DNA of 47,516 nucleotides from a virus. A program made the position numbers and the translations under genes. A model generated the notes under the pieces. The model was not told the DNA's origin, ran no database searches, and saw only the letters and a program-made list of their open reading frames with translations. Positions within the stretch are counted from its first letter, which is position 1. Each line of letters opens with the position of its first letter. This document shows, piece after piece, positions 1-6,484 of this stretch. Where the stretch lies: the IMG/VR virus record IMGVR_UViG_3300030107_005583, positions 1 to 47,516 of that record; one strand, written 5' to 3'.

Positions 1-67
1 AGAATTGTAGCTCACTTCCTACGTTATCTGCGAGTACCTTTATCTTATCTAATTGTGCCTCAGTCAT
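1..67 (-). CDS. partial hypothetical protein (N-terminus only)
   Basis: An ATG at 67 opens a frame reading MTEAQLDKIKVLADNVGSEL, which runs off the left edge. A Shine-Dalgarno-like AAGGAAGG lies upstream of the start, within the end of the preceding gene (76-219). Only about 22 residues are visible, so no family can be assigned. It is probably the next small gene of the early operon. Confidence 0.6.
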   Translation of the reverse strand, partial: MTEAQLDKIKVLADNVGSELQF

Positions 68-75
68 TAGTTTAC

Positions 76-219
76 CTACCTTCCTTGTTCAGCTTGCTCG
101 ACGGTGAGTCGTACATAATCCCAGTTTATCGCTTCCATGATTTCGCTATCAGAAGCACTGGGATCCCAGTCCATTGTATGGAGGATGTGTTTAAGCGCCT
201 CCAGTAGTTCTTTTTCCAT
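76..219 (-). CDS. small hypothetical protein, 47 aa
   Basis: The frame starts at ATG 219 with GGAGG seven bases upstream and ends at TAG 76-78. The product is acidic, begins MEKELLEALKHILHTMDWD and ends EQAEQGR. Its start overlaps the stop of the upstream gene as TAATG, the usual sign of translational coupling. I recognise no family; context suggests an early accessory protein. Confidence 0.65.
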   Translation of the reverse strand: MEKELLEALKHILHTMDWDPSASDSEIMEAINWDYVRLTVEQAEQGR

Positions 220-347
220 TAGTTTACCTCCGCGTCCCAAACTATGAACCATCCGAACTCTAGAGTCGTTACTAGATTAGCGTCAGGCTGCGAATCGCAA
301 AACTCAATAGCCTCAAAAATTGTAAGAAACCGTTTAACCTCTTTCAT
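219..347 (-). CDS. small hypothetical protein, 42 aa
   Basis: ATG at 347 follows a GAGG ribosome site, about 22 nt downstream of the predicted transcription start of the promoter at 376-403. The product begins MKEVKRFLTIFEAIEFCDS. The stop overlaps the next start (TAATG). It is the first gene after that promoter. No function is assigned. Confidence 0.65.
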   Translation of the reverse strand: MKEVKRFLTIFEAIEFCDSQPDANLVTTLEFGWFIVWDAEVN

Positions 348-375
348 ATCTACCTCACTTGTTTGATATGTCCTT

Positions 376-403
376 ATTATATACCAACGGGACTACCCGT
401 CAA
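376..403 (-). promoter_or_regulatory. sigma70-like early promoter
   Basis: The minus strand reads TTGACG (398-403), 16 nt, then TATAAT (376-381). The preceding bases TGATAT include the stop codon of the upstream gene. It belongs to a family of near-identical promoters in this window and should drive the three short genes at 347-1. Confidence 0.75.
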
Positions 404-406
404 ATA

Positions 407-610
407 TCAGATAAGTTCATCGTCGCATTCCTCTATAATCCCTGCATCCACAAGGGATTGTTTAACCTCTAAACGTGCTCTATCAGACTCCCGTCGTGCT
501 ATCTCATGCAATAAGGATTGTCTTTTCTTGTGTTCTACTATCGGTACCTTGCTTTCTATATCCCGCAATTCCCTATGTAATTCCTGTAAGTTTAATTGTG
601 TAACGTCCAT
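407..610 (-). CDS. small hypothetical charged helical protein, 67 aa
   Basis: ATG at 610 has a strong AAGGAGG ribosome site. The product begins MDVTQLNLQELHRELRDI and is rich in Glu, Arg and Lys with heptad-like leucine spacing, so a short coiled coil is likely. The stop codon is embedded in the promoter at 376-403. No family recognised. Confidence 0.75.
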   Translation of the reverse strand: MDVTQLNLQELHRELRDIESKVPIVEHKKRQSLLHEIARRESDRARLEVKQSLVDAGIIEECDDELI

Positions 611-631
611 TGTAATCCTCCTTGTCTACAC

Positions 632-787
632 TCATTCGGGAGCATCCTGCACCCAAGCGCCATTGTCACCATCGAACTTGCCACCATGCTTCTCGGCAAT
701 CTCCTTGCCAAACTCAAGAGCAGCATCTAGCAACTGCGACGGATCCGCGTCAGTAACGATCTCAATAACGATTCTTTGCTTGTCCAT
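632..787 (-). CDS. small hypothetical protein, 51 aa
   Basis: ATG at 787 follows GAGAGGATTACA. The product begins MDKQRIVIEIVTDADPSQLL and ends GAWVQDAPE, suggesting a short beta strand followed by a helix. It lies downstream of a 24-nt perfect palindrome at 814-837 and 21 nt before the start of the 67-aa gene. Function unknown. Confidence 0.7.
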   Translation of the reverse strand: MDKQRIVIEIVTDADPSQLLDAALEFGKEIAEKHGGKFDGDNGAWVQDAPE

Positions 788-813
788 TGTAATCCTCTCA
801 AAATTGTGGTAAA

Positions 814-837
814 CAGGGGGACAACGTTGTCCCCCTG
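814..837 (-). terminator. 24-nt perfect palindrome between genes, possible terminator
   Basis: CAGGGGGACAAC is followed directly by its exact reverse complement, 14 nt after the stop of the 290-aa gene. The GC-rich arms would make a stable hairpin in RNA. Only a short TTTACC follows on the minus strand, so it is either a weak terminator or a dyad for a protein dimer. Confidence 0.5.
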
Positions 838-849
838 CTACAGATTAAC

Positions 850-1722
850 CTACGCCGCTTGGTACATAGGGAGTGCTTTAGACCTTTTGAGTCTAGCACC
901 ATTGGAATGGTCAAATACAACTTTCTGGAAACCAGAACCGTCGCATTTCTCCGGGCACCCTTGGCAATTAGCGTCGAACCCTTTCTGCTTCATATCCTGC
1001 TTGAAACAGAGATCTAGGCCAGGATCCACAGTGTCTACGTCCACAGAGGCTACGTGAAACACTCCCCAACCTTGAGACTGCGCTTTGTGGGCCATACCAT
1101 AGGCGTTACCATTCACAGACTGCGTAGAAGCTTGGTGGGTGTCCTGTAGCCACGGAGACCGATGCCATTGGTGGGTGTACCCCAAGATGGAGAACCCCAT
1201 AGACTTGACTAAATCCATGATAGCGGTCCCAACTTCCTTAGATAGAATCCCGATATCTCCTACGATAGCAGAACGAAAGTCCCGCATACCTACGACACGA
1301 GCACCCGCCAACATATCAGCCAGGACATCCAAACGAAGGCCGGACAACCCATCACAACGGAAACCAGAAACGCTATCTTTTGCGTTCATGATAATTCCCG
1401 CCGCTTCCATAACCGTGGTGAAGTTTAGCTGTGCATAACACCCACCAAGGCCATGCTTTTTGGCTACCTCAGGTTTACCAAAGATACACCCACCACAAGC
1501 CGCTTTTAGGCCGTCCGGTGTCTTATTGTACTCTAGGTATACGTGACGCGCCTGTTTGGTGCTATCACAAGTCTCTCTAATCTTATCGAAGATGAAAGCA
1601 TCGAAGACAGCCATACCTACACAAGGGCCAGTACCATTGTTACCACCTAAAGTAATGGTACCCACAACAGGCAACCCGTCTCTGTTATCGCCACGAAAAA
1701 ATACTGCGCTTTGCTTACTCAT
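850..1722 (-). CDS. conserved Cys-rich phage protein with GYTHQW motif, function unknown
   Basis: A 290-aa soluble protein. Visible features are a CGGCIFG cluster near residue 76, a GLGGCYAQLNFT stretch near 91, GYTHQWHRSPWLQ near 180, and a C-terminal CQGCPEKCDG cluster near 254. The order Cys cluster, GCY, GYTHQW and C-x2-C-x3-C matches, from memory, a phage and plasmid protein family of unknown function; I could not search for it. The cysteines suggest metal binding. It is the only gene behind the promoter at 1751-1778 and is followed by the palindrome at 814-837, so it is probably a single-gene early transcript. Confidence 0.8.
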   Translation of the reverse strand: MSKQSAVFFRGDNRDGLPVVGTITLGGNNGTGPCVGMAVFDAFIFDKIRETCDSTKQARHVYLEYNKTPDGLKAACGGCIFGKPEVAKKHGLGGCYAQLNFTTVMEAAGIIMNAKDSVSGFRCDGLSGLRLDVLADMLAGARVVGMRDFRSAIVGDIGILSKEVGTAIMDLVKSMGFSILGYTHQWHRSPWLQDTHQASTQSVNGNAYGMAHKAQSQGWGVFHVASVDVDTVDPGLDLCFKQDMKQKGFDANCQGCPEKCDGSGFQKVVFDHSNGARLKRSKALPMYQAA

Positions 1723-1750
1723 AACAACCTCACTTGCTTAAGTTACTCAC

Positions 1751-1778
1751 ATTATATCTTTCTGGTAGTCTCTGTCAA
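1751..1778 (-). promoter_or_regulatory. sigma70-like early promoter
   Basis: TTGACA (1773-1778), 16-nt spacer, TATAAT (1751-1756) on the minus strand. The spacer contains the shared ACTACCAG core. It lies about 30 nt upstream of the 290-aa gene start. Confidence 0.8.
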
Positions 1779-1782
1779 ATAT

Positions 1783-1938
1783 CTATACCTCACATGATAC
1801 GACCACACGATCATTCAGTACACGTATCCCCTGTATAGGCATATGTTCACTCTCATACTCTAGGTATGCAGTGGCTTCCATCTCTAACTGGTCTCTGGTA
1901 AGCGTGTGTAGCTTACTTAACAATTCCCTGTAGGTCAT
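1783..1938 (-). CDS. small hypothetical protein, 51 aa
   Basis: ATG at 1938 has AAGGAGAG upstream. The product begins MTYRELLSKLHTLTRDQLEM and ends DRVVVSCEV. Its TAG stop sits just upstream of the -35 of the promoter at 1751-1778. No family recognised; it probably shares a transcript with the gene at 2242. Confidence 0.7.
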   Translation of the reverse strand: MTYRELLSKLHTLTRDQLEMEATAYLEYESEHMPIQGIRVLNDRVVVSCEV

Positions 1939-1948
1939 GATTCTCTCC

Positions 1949-2242
1949 TTATTTTTGAAGTAGACTTGCGTGAGAGTACTTATCTTGTAGGTGTGGAGCT
2001 ATCTCCGCGCCTATTCTTTGCATAAAGCCCAGGATCGCATACGCATCTCCCTCGCGGGTGTCCATCTTTTCCATAACTCTATCTACACTTACATACTCTC
2101 CCACCTGAAATTTAATAGTAGACCCGCCAGAACCACCCCGATGCATCCAAGACAGAAACACTACTTTCTGTCCCATCTCAGATACAATAAAGTCATAGTG
2201 GGTCGCGTTTCCCGGTTCCCATCCGAATTGCGTAACACTCAT
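1949..2242 (-). CDS. hypothetical protein, 97 aa
   Basis: I place the start at ATG 2242 (MSVTQFGWEPGNATHYDF), which has a strong AAGGAGG. A longer frame would begin at 2278, inside the promoter -10 region. The protein has a predicted beta-rich N-terminal half (VSEMGQKVVFLSWMHRGGSG) and a helical C-terminus. Behind promoter 2269-2296. Function unknown. Confidence 0.75.
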   Translation of the reverse strand: MSVTQFGWEPGNATHYDFIVSEMGQKVVFLSWMHRGGSGGSTIKFQVGEYVSVDRVMEKMDTREGDAYAILGFMQRIGAEIAPHLQDKYSHASLLQK

Positions 2243-2268
2243 AATTGCCTCCTTGTTGATACAGGTAA

Positions 2269-2296
2269 ATTGTACCAATATCTTTCAGGTAGTCAA
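2269..2296 (-). promoter_or_regulatory. sigma70-like early promoter
   Basis: TTGACT (2291-2296), 16-nt spacer, TACAAT (2269-2274) on the minus strand. The spacing matches the other early promoters although the spacer sequence differs. It drives the genes at 2242 and 1938. Confidence 0.7.
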
Positions 2297-2314
2297 ATAT
2301 TGTAAATTGAATTG

Positions 2315-2602
2315 CTAGTGAATTGTGGGTTCTTTCTCAGCTTTAGTCGGTACTGCTGAATCGCTCCCATGCATATTGCGTACCGTTATATCCTTGAGTG
2401 TGTTTAGTTTCCACTCATGGTCTAGTCTGGACACCTCTAGGTGTTCTGTTAATTTTGTCAGGTTATCTACCTGTCGTACTGTCTCCCCGATTGCGGAGAT
2501 CATGGTAATGATAAGTTCCACAAGTCTAGGGTTAGACTCTTGTACGTCCTGAAGTTCATCCAGTAACTCTTGACTTATCGTATCTTCTAAAGACTTACTC
2601 AC
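2315..2602 (-). CDS. hypothetical helical protein, 95 aa
   Basis: The start is GTG at 2602 with GAGAGG six bases upstream; no better ATG is available. The product begins MSKSLEDTISQELLDELQDV. Its central part (VETVRQ-like heptads through LTEHLEVSRLDHEWKL) looks coiled-coil. No cysteines or membrane segment. Function unknown. Confidence 0.7.
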   Translation of the reverse strand: MSKSLEDTISQELLDELQDVQESNPRLVELIITMISAIGETVRQVDNLTKLTEHLEVSRLDHEWKLNTLKDITVRNMHGSDSAVPTKAEKEPTIH

Positions 2603-2629
2603 AGTAACCTCTCTGGAATTGTGACAGGA

Positions 2630-2665
2630 GTAGGTGGGCCAGGGTCCAGTCTAAAACCCACCTAC
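2630..2665 (-). terminator. intergenic hairpin, possible terminator
   Basis: GTAGGTGGG at 2630-2638 is the reverse complement of CCCACCTAC at 2657-2665, giving a 9-bp stem with an 18-nt loop. It lies between the stop of the gene at 2683 and the start at 2602. There is no U-tract, so termination is uncertain; it may instead control the GTG-started gene. Confidence 0.4.
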
Positions 2666-2682
2666 CCCCACACAAATTGCAA

Positions 2683-2859
2683 CTACTCGTTCTCATCCTC
2701 CAGTTCCTGAAAGCACTTTACTATGAACTTATGTACGTCCTCAGTGCTGGCATCCAGAATTACCAGAGATTTATTTTTCCCCTTACTTTCCCCTTTGATA
2801 TAAGGATAGGGTTGAATTGCAATTTTAACCCCAGCCTGTTTTTGACCTTGTAAACGCAT
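2683..2859 (-). CDS. small hypothetical basic protein, 58 aa
   Basis: I use ATG 2859 (MRLQGQKQAGVKIAIQPYPY) because AAAGGAG precedes it. An in-frame start ten codons earlier has no such site. The N-terminal half is Lys-rich and the end is acidic (QELEDENE). No known family. It follows a promoter-like sequence at 2922-2950. Confidence 0.7.
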   Translation of the reverse strand: MRLQGQKQAGVKIAIQPYPYIKGESKGKNKSLVILDASTEDVHKFIVKCFQELEDENE

Positions 2860-2921
2860 TGTCTTTACTCCTTTAAGATAAATTGTCAAAACCTATAACA
2901 GAATTGACCTCTAACACACAC

Positions 2922-2950
2922 AAAGTAGTCTGCCAGTACTACTATGTCAA
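2922..2950 (-). promoter_or_regulatory. possible promoter
   Basis: TTGACA (2945-2950), 17 nt, TACTTT (2922-2927) on the minus strand. The -35 is perfect but the -10 is weak. It is suitably placed about 60 nt upstream of the 58-aa gene at 2859. Confidence 0.45.
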
Positions 2951-3189
2951 TCATAAATTGCAATACACGAATTCACTCGTAACTATAATAAATGATTTTT
3001 TAATTTTAACAAATTATTAAAAATTCTAGCAGAAGTTTCATTTAACCCTGTTCATTGCCGCATATCACCTACATCTGAATTGTGTCTTTCAGAATTGTGA
3101 AAATATTTTTTTAGTAGTACGGGGCGAAGGCTAGACACCTGATTTAGGGTGTTTAGAGTGTTTAGGGTGTTTTCTCTATTCTTCTACCC
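2951..3189. other. gene-free AT-rich region with tandem 9-mers
   Basis: No coding frame with a ribosome site is visible here. The segment at 2985-3030 is almost pure A/T. Two copies of GAATTGTG occur at 3077-3084 and 3092-3099. Three 9-nt tandem units follow at 3143-3169. Neighbouring iterons and an AT-rich stretch would suit a replication origin or regulator-binding site, but nothing proves it. Confidence 0.5.
3143..3169. repeat. three tandem 9-nt repeats (TTTAGRGTG)
   Basis: The plus strand reads TTTAGGGTG, TTTAGAGTG, TTTAGGGTG with no gap. Only one base differs in the middle copy. The array is outside any gene, about 110 nt from a strongly AT-rich tract. It could be an iteron or operator cluster. 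Confidence 0.7.
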
Positions 3190-3366
3190 TTATGCCATAA
3201 TCCAATACCATTCTGTGACTACAGCATTCTGTGCATTCCTAATTGCACTTTCTTCTGTGAGTCCATCTCTTATGCATGAGTTATATTCTTTCTGGTAGAT
3301 CTTGTTTCCTCCTTCTCCCAGTTCCTCTAATGCTTTTTTGAATTTATATTCTCTATCGGTGTTCAT
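3190..3366 (-). CDS. small hypothetical protein, 58 aa
   Basis: ATG at 3366 follows AGAGAGGTATAT, a good ribosome site. The product begins MNTDREYKFKKALEELGEGG and ends VVTEWYWIMA. It is Glu/Lys rich and probably helical. It ends an operon that begins near 4615. Function unknown. Confidence 0.7.
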   Translation of the reverse strand: MNTDREYKFKKALEELGEGGNKIYQKEYNSCIRDGLTEESAIRNAQNAVVTEWYWIMA

Positions 3367-3376
3367 ATATACCTCT

Positions 3377-3628
3377 CTAGTCTATTGGATAACCTTTCTC
3401 ATCCAGTTCTAATTCTTCTTCTGGCCACTTCCAATCTGTGTAGTGGTTCATATCAAAGTTTCCATCAAACTCTAGCGTATCTCCGTTTTTCATCTTGAGT
3501 TTCAGACCTGTGTATTTTACGAACCATTCTTCTACGTCTTCCCATTTGATATTGAGTTTCTTTTCTACTTCTTCAACGTCGAAGTGGAGAGACACATTGT
3601 AGTTTGCTTGTAATATAGTCGGCTTCAT
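3377..3628 (-). CDS. hypothetical acidic protein, 83 aa
   Basis: ATG at 3628 with AAGGATGG upstream. The product begins MKPTILQANYNVSLHFDVEE and has a DNFD..NHYTDWKWPEEELELDE C-terminus. It is strongly acidic, and many small early phage proteins that block host enzymes are acidic, but no family is recognised. Operon member between 4019 and 3366. Confidence 0.7.
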   Translation of the reverse strand: MKPTILQANYNVSLHFDVEEVEKKLNIKWEDVEEWFVKYTGLKLKMKNGDTLEFDGNFDMNHYTDWKWPEEELELDEKGYPID

Positions 3629-3632
3629 AGTT

Positions 3633-4019
3633 TTACCATCCTTGTATACTTGGTGTTTTGTTTTCTCTTGTTTCTAGTATTGCTATGTTTCTGGTTTCTA
3701 CTTTTGTTCCGTCCTCCGTATGAAAGAAGGGAAGTTTATAAGGGTTATACTTGATCTGCTCTACGATAGAAGAAGTACTGCTTGTGATAGTTCCCTCTAC
3801 ATATGCATGTACGTTCTTCTTCTTTTCTCTGAGCACTCTTTGTCTACCTTTCTCACTTACCTTAAACACTGGAGAGTCCAGGTTCAGTTGGTTTACATGA
3901 GCTACAACCAAACCTTTCTTTTCTTTCTCTAGCGATATGACAGAGAAACACTTCTTGTGGAGATTCCAATACACTCGGACTTTCTTTCCTGTCTTCATGT
4001 GTTCTGCTTCATACCTCAT
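3633..4019 (-). CDS. conserved phage hypothetical (VRVYWNLHKKCFSV family), 128 aa
   Basis: I choose ATG 4019 (MRYEAEHMKTGKKVRVYW) because GGAGG precedes it; this start overlaps the upstream stop by 11 nt. Residues 10-75 carry the pattern VRVYWNLHKKCFSV, VVAHVNQLNL, FKVSEKGRQRVLREKKKN. I remember this pattern from conserved hypothetical proteins in many phages; the function is not known. The C-terminal third (LPFFHTEDGTKVETRN) appears separate. Confidence 0.75.
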   Translation of the reverse strand: MRYEAEHMKTGKKVRVYWNLHKKCFSVISLEKEKKGLVVAHVNQLNLDSPVFKVSEKGRQRVLREKKKNVHAYVEGTITSSTSSIVEQIKYNPYKLPFFHTEDGTKVETRNIAILETRENKTPSIQGW

Positions 4020-4368
4020 TGTGTTCCTCCACCATGTTGTAGTCTGCCTCGAAAGAGTTTTGTACATAATCTTGGTTATCGAATGTATCCAAGTCCATAC
4101 CATGTGCTAGGTCTATGGCTTCTACTTCATCTTTGGCTTCTACTACTGTTTCAGCACACACTGTCCAAGATACATAAACCTTGTACTTCTTGGGTGTTCC
4201 GAATGTGAGTTCCCAGTCTTCTTTGAACTTATTGGTTTTGGTGTTGATATCTATACTTCTATATAGGCTTACCAGTTTATCCTTTACAAACTTACGACAT
4301 TCTTCTTCTGTCCAAGTTTGGGAGATCTCACCAGCAAGTTTATGTATATCGGTGTTTGTATACTTCAT
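4009..4368 (-). CDS. hypothetical acidic protein, 119 aa
   Basis: ATG 4368 (MKYTNTDIHKLAGEISQTW) is preceded by AGAGGTAGAG; a longer frame to 4401 lacks support. The C-terminal part (YKVYVSWTVCAETVVEAKD) looks like a beta-alpha module typical of small phage proteins with the V-x-A-x-x-x-x-E-A-x-x-x-A pattern. Function unknown. Confidence 0.7.
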   Translation of the reverse strand: MKYTNTDIHKLAGEISQTWTEEECRKFVKDKLVSLYRSIDINTKTNKFKEDWELTFGTPKKYKVYVSWTVCAETVVEAKDEVEAIDLAHGMDLDTFDNQDYVQNSFEADYNMVEEHNEV

Positions 4369-4378
4369 GTCTCTACCT

Positions 4379-4615
4379 CTAGTAAGTGTTTCCTTCTTCA
4401 TCTACCATCTTGTATTGCTTTCTCTCATTGTCCCAACCATCCGCTTGATCAAGCATGGCATCCAGACAGTTAATGACTCCCTGTAAAGCTACACCATACT
4501 TACCTACAAACTCACAGTTCGTGTACTCATCTTGCATGTCCACAAGTAAGTCTCGCTGACCCCTCAAAAGAACCGGACAAATATTCACTGTTACATCACT
4601 AAACATATCACTCAT
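4379..4615 (-). CDS. hypothetical acidic protein, 78 aa
   Basis: Starts at ATG 4615 (MSDMFSDVTVNICPVLLRGQ), with AGGAG about ten bases upstream; a GTG two codons earlier (4621) is closer to that site and remains possible. It is the first gene after promoter 4760-4788. No domain recognised. Confidence 0.65.
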   Translation of the reverse strand: MSDMFSDVTVNICPVLLRGQRDLLVDMQDEYTNCEFVGKYGVALQGVINCLDAMLDQADGWDNERKQYKMVDEEGNTY

Positions 4616-4759
4616 GACCACAAACTCCTGTAAACTTTATATTCTCTGAAATTTAATAATAAAATACTGATAACTATAAACAAAAAGTCATTTTAGTATT
4701 CAAGACTACTGAGCACTTCCAGTAGTTTGTTGCGAATACCTTTCCTGACATTTGAGTAC

Positions 4760-4788
4760 ATTATATACCTAAAGAGTAAACACGTCAA
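4760..4788 (-). promoter_or_regulatory. sigma70-like promoter
   Basis: TTGACG (4783-4788), 17-nt spacer, TATAAT (4760-4765) on the minus strand, with the family ATTTGAC context. It lies about 140 nt upstream of the gene at 4615, leaving an AT-rich leader without a supportable gene. Confidence 0.75.
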
Positions 4789-4789
4789 A

Positions 4790-5149
4790 TATTATTAAGG
4801 GAATACTAAAAATAAATTGGAGGATAGTGTGAGATTGAGTTTCTCCGACTCCCGATCATGCTAAACACTTCAGTGGTACTTACGTTCACTTCGTCCGCAC
4901 AAATAACTCGGCTTTACGATCCAAGTAGCTCAGTCAAATGTCTCCACCCGTTCTCACTCACGACGCCATCCTCGCCGACCCGACCTGGGTAAGGAACTTA
5001 TTGCTATTCGTACAGGTCCGATTTATGTAAGTACGAATAACCTATGGGTAACTATCCCACTTCAATCATCAGGTGTAGTAACCCCCGACTAGCCGGTAGT
5101 GAAACCAGCATGGCTCACAATCCCTCAACCTTATAACAAAACAACACTC
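4790..5149. other. 360-nt gene-free segment, candidate structured RNA or origin
   Basis: No frame with a ribosome site covers this segment on either strand. Its base composition is visibly more GC-rich than the AT-rich flanks. It contains a perfect 9-bp inverted repeat (TATTCGTAC at 5005-5013 and GTACGAATA at 5031-5039, 17-nt loop) and several shorter hairpins such as TGGGTAACTATCCCA. I checked by eye for tRNA, tmRNA, RNase P and group I intron signatures and saw none. It sits between the stop at 5150 and the promoter at 4760-4788. Confidence 0.5.
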
Positions 5150-5404
5150 CTAAATGAAAGGAGTTTGTGTGCCGTGAGGGAAAAGTTTCATTATCTCCTT
5201 TGACTTCTCCACCGTGAACTCATTCCTAGCATCAAAATGAGTCTGTTGCGACCACTGCTCAATGGTCTTCAAGAACAAAGAGAAGATGTTCTGTTGTAAG
5301 GTTCTGTGTTCTCGCAATACCTCTTTCGCAAACGCAGCATCATCCAGACACATACGATTAGCAAACTGAGATAAACTTCTTACTGTTTCCTTTGCATCAC
5401 TCAT
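5150..5404 (-). CDS. hypothetical protein, 84 aa
   Basis: ATG 5404 with AAAGGAGCA upstream. The product begins MSDAKETVRSLSQFANRMCL and appears all-helical (KEVLREHRTLQQNIFSLFLK). It is the last gene of an operon starting at 5977. Function unknown. Confidence 0.7.
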   Translation of the reverse strand: MSDAKETVRSLSQFANRMCLDDAAFAKEVLREHRTLQQNIFSLFLKTIEQWSQQTHFDARNEFTVEKSKEIMKLFPHGTQTPFI

Positions 5405-5405
5405 A

Positions 5406-5666
5406 TCACACTTGCTCCTTTAGTCTACTGACCTCAAGTTCCAACCTCTCTATCTCAGATAGAAGGCGTTTCTTCTCCGCGTACCATGCCTTTTTAGTCT
5501 CTTCTTTAAGACCACACTCGTAGTGACCGTCCCACCAGATACCCTCGCAACCGTCACTTTCCAGTTTGTGCTCTTTCCATGCTATTTTTACTAAAGATAG
5601 CTGGCGTTTAGACTCATCCAACTCCGTCCATGGCTTCTCATTCCCATCTTTATCAGACCACTTCAT
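5406..5666 (-). CDS. hypothetical protein with C-terminal coiled coil, 86 aa
   Basis: ATG 5666 (MKWSDKDGNEKPWTELDESK) overlaps the preceding stop as TAATG and has GGGAGAAGT upstream; an in-frame TTG earlier is unlikely. The last 25 residues (AEKKRLLSEIERLELEVS) form a clear leucine-heptad coiled coil, so it may dimerise. Function unknown. Confidence 0.7.
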   Translation of the reverse strand: MKWSDKDGNEKPWTELDESKRQLSLVKIAWKEHKLESDGCEGIWWDGHYECGLKEETKKAWYAEKKRLLSEIERLELEVSRLKEQV

Positions 5667-5977
5667 TACTTCTCCCAAGCAGCAACAGGCTTACCCCCAG
5701 TCAATTCACTGGCCCAACTCGATACTGAAAGAGACTCAATAGAATCTTCAACCTCACAAGTAACTTGCTGAGTCTCACCCTTGTCATTGGATACCCAGTC
5801 ACCTGCATCATCATGCAAGATAGTCTCAATCTCATCATCCACATGACGAGAACTCTCTTCACACAAGTCCTCTACAGCACTCATAGCAGTGTGCTTGTTA
5901 GGGGCATTTACAACCATGATGAAAGTACGAGTTACCTTCACCTCTACTTCAAAATCTTTGTGCTTTGGCGTTTGCAT
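5666..5977 (-). CDS. hypothetical acidic protein, 103 aa
   Basis: ATG 5977 with AAGGAG. The N-terminal EVEVKVTRTFIMVVNAPNK followed by HTAMSAVEDLCEE is the beta-strand plus helix pattern of a common small phage fold. The middle is very acidic (DDEIETILHDDAGD). First gene behind promoter 6006-6033. Function unknown. Confidence 0.7.
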   Translation of the reverse strand: MQTPKHKDFEVEVKVTRTFIMVVNAPNKHTAMSAVEDLCEESSRHVDDEIETILHDDAGDWVSNDKGETQQVTCEVEDSIESLSVSSWASELTGGKPVAAWEK

Positions 5978-6005
5978 TATTTATACTCCTTGTTTATTTA
6001 CCTAT

Positions 6006-6033
6006 ATTATATAACATTGGTATTCTCTGTCAA
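6006..6033 (-). promoter_or_regulatory. sigma70-like early promoter
   Basis: TTGACA (6028-6033), 16 nt, TATAAT (6006-6011), with the shared spacer core AGAGAATACCA. The 30-nt core is nearly identical to the promoter at 6454-6481. Drives genes from 5977 leftwards. Confidence 0.85.
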
Positions 6034-6040
6034 ATATCAG

Positions 6041-6229
6041 TTAAACTATCCTGTATCCTTGGTCCGATATGAAGTCCAAGGCAGACTGCTCAATATCATC
6101 CGCCATCTCAGGACAGTAATCTGAATCTGAACCATCAGAAAACTTATCTACCCAACCGAGAGACTCAGCAAAATCTAGGGTAGGTCCGAATCCGTCATAC
6201 ACATAATACTTAGGGAGACTATCTGTCAT
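6041..6229 (-). CDS. small acidic hypothetical protein, 62 aa
   Basis: ATG 6229 with AAGGAGTAACTT upstream, overlapping the previous gene by 11 nt. It begins MTDSLPKYYVYDGFGPTLDF and contains an acidic SDGSDSDYCPEMADD stretch. Function unknown; coupled to the zinc-binding gene at 6425. Confidence 0.7.
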   Translation of the reverse strand: MTDSLPKYYVYDGFGPTLDFAESLGWVDKFSDGSDSDYCPEMADDIEQSALDFISDQGYRIV

Positions 6230-6425
6230 AAGTTACTCCTTGTTGTTGCGGCTCTCTCTCAAGAGTAATGTGTAGTTTCATGGTCCAATCATGACCACAC
6301 GCTCCACAATGATATTCTCCTCTGAAGTAAAACTTCTCCATACACGGAAGTTCGTAGTTCACAAAGATATCGTCCTTGTTACAACACTCAGGACAACAAA
6401 TGTTCTCAAACTCTTCAGGTGTCAT
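6219..6425 (-). CDS. small zinc-ribbon-like protein, 68 aa
   Basis: ATG 6425 with a strong AAGGAGG. Two cysteine knuckles are visible: CCPECCNKDD at residues 9-18 and YHCGACGHDW around 38-47, spaced as in a zinc ribbon. It may bind nucleic acid or an RNA polymerase, which is common for early phage ribbons, but that is inference. First gene behind promoter 6454-6481. Confidence 0.75.
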   Translation of the reverse strand: MTPEEFENICCPECCNKDDIFVNYELPCMEKFYFRGEYHCGACGHDWTMKLHITLEREPQQQGVTYDR

Positions 6426-6453
6426 CTCACTTCCTCCTTGTTTATTTACCTAT

Positions 6454-6481
6454 ATTATATAAAACTGGTATTCTCTGTCAA
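6454..6481 (-). promoter_or_regulatory. sigma70-like early promoter
   Basis: TTGACA (6476-6481), 16-nt spacer containing AGAGAATACCAGTTTTA, TATAAT (6454-6459). The stop codon of the upstream 75-aa gene forms part of its TGATATTTGACA head. Confidence 0.85.
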
Positions 6482-6484
6482 ATA

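Noticed and set aside
363-812. 149-aa plus-strand frame over several small genes
   Set aside because: It is the mirror of three well-supported minus-strand genes with ribosome sites and a promoter.
3143-3169. Telomere-like CCCTAAA appearance of the tandem 9-mers
   Set aside because: Only three units in the middle of a gene cluster, not at an end; better read as iterons or operators.
4666-4756. A 25-aa minus-strand frame (MSGKVFATNYWKCSVV) after promoter 4760
   Set aside because: It has an ATG but no ribosome site and is too short to support.
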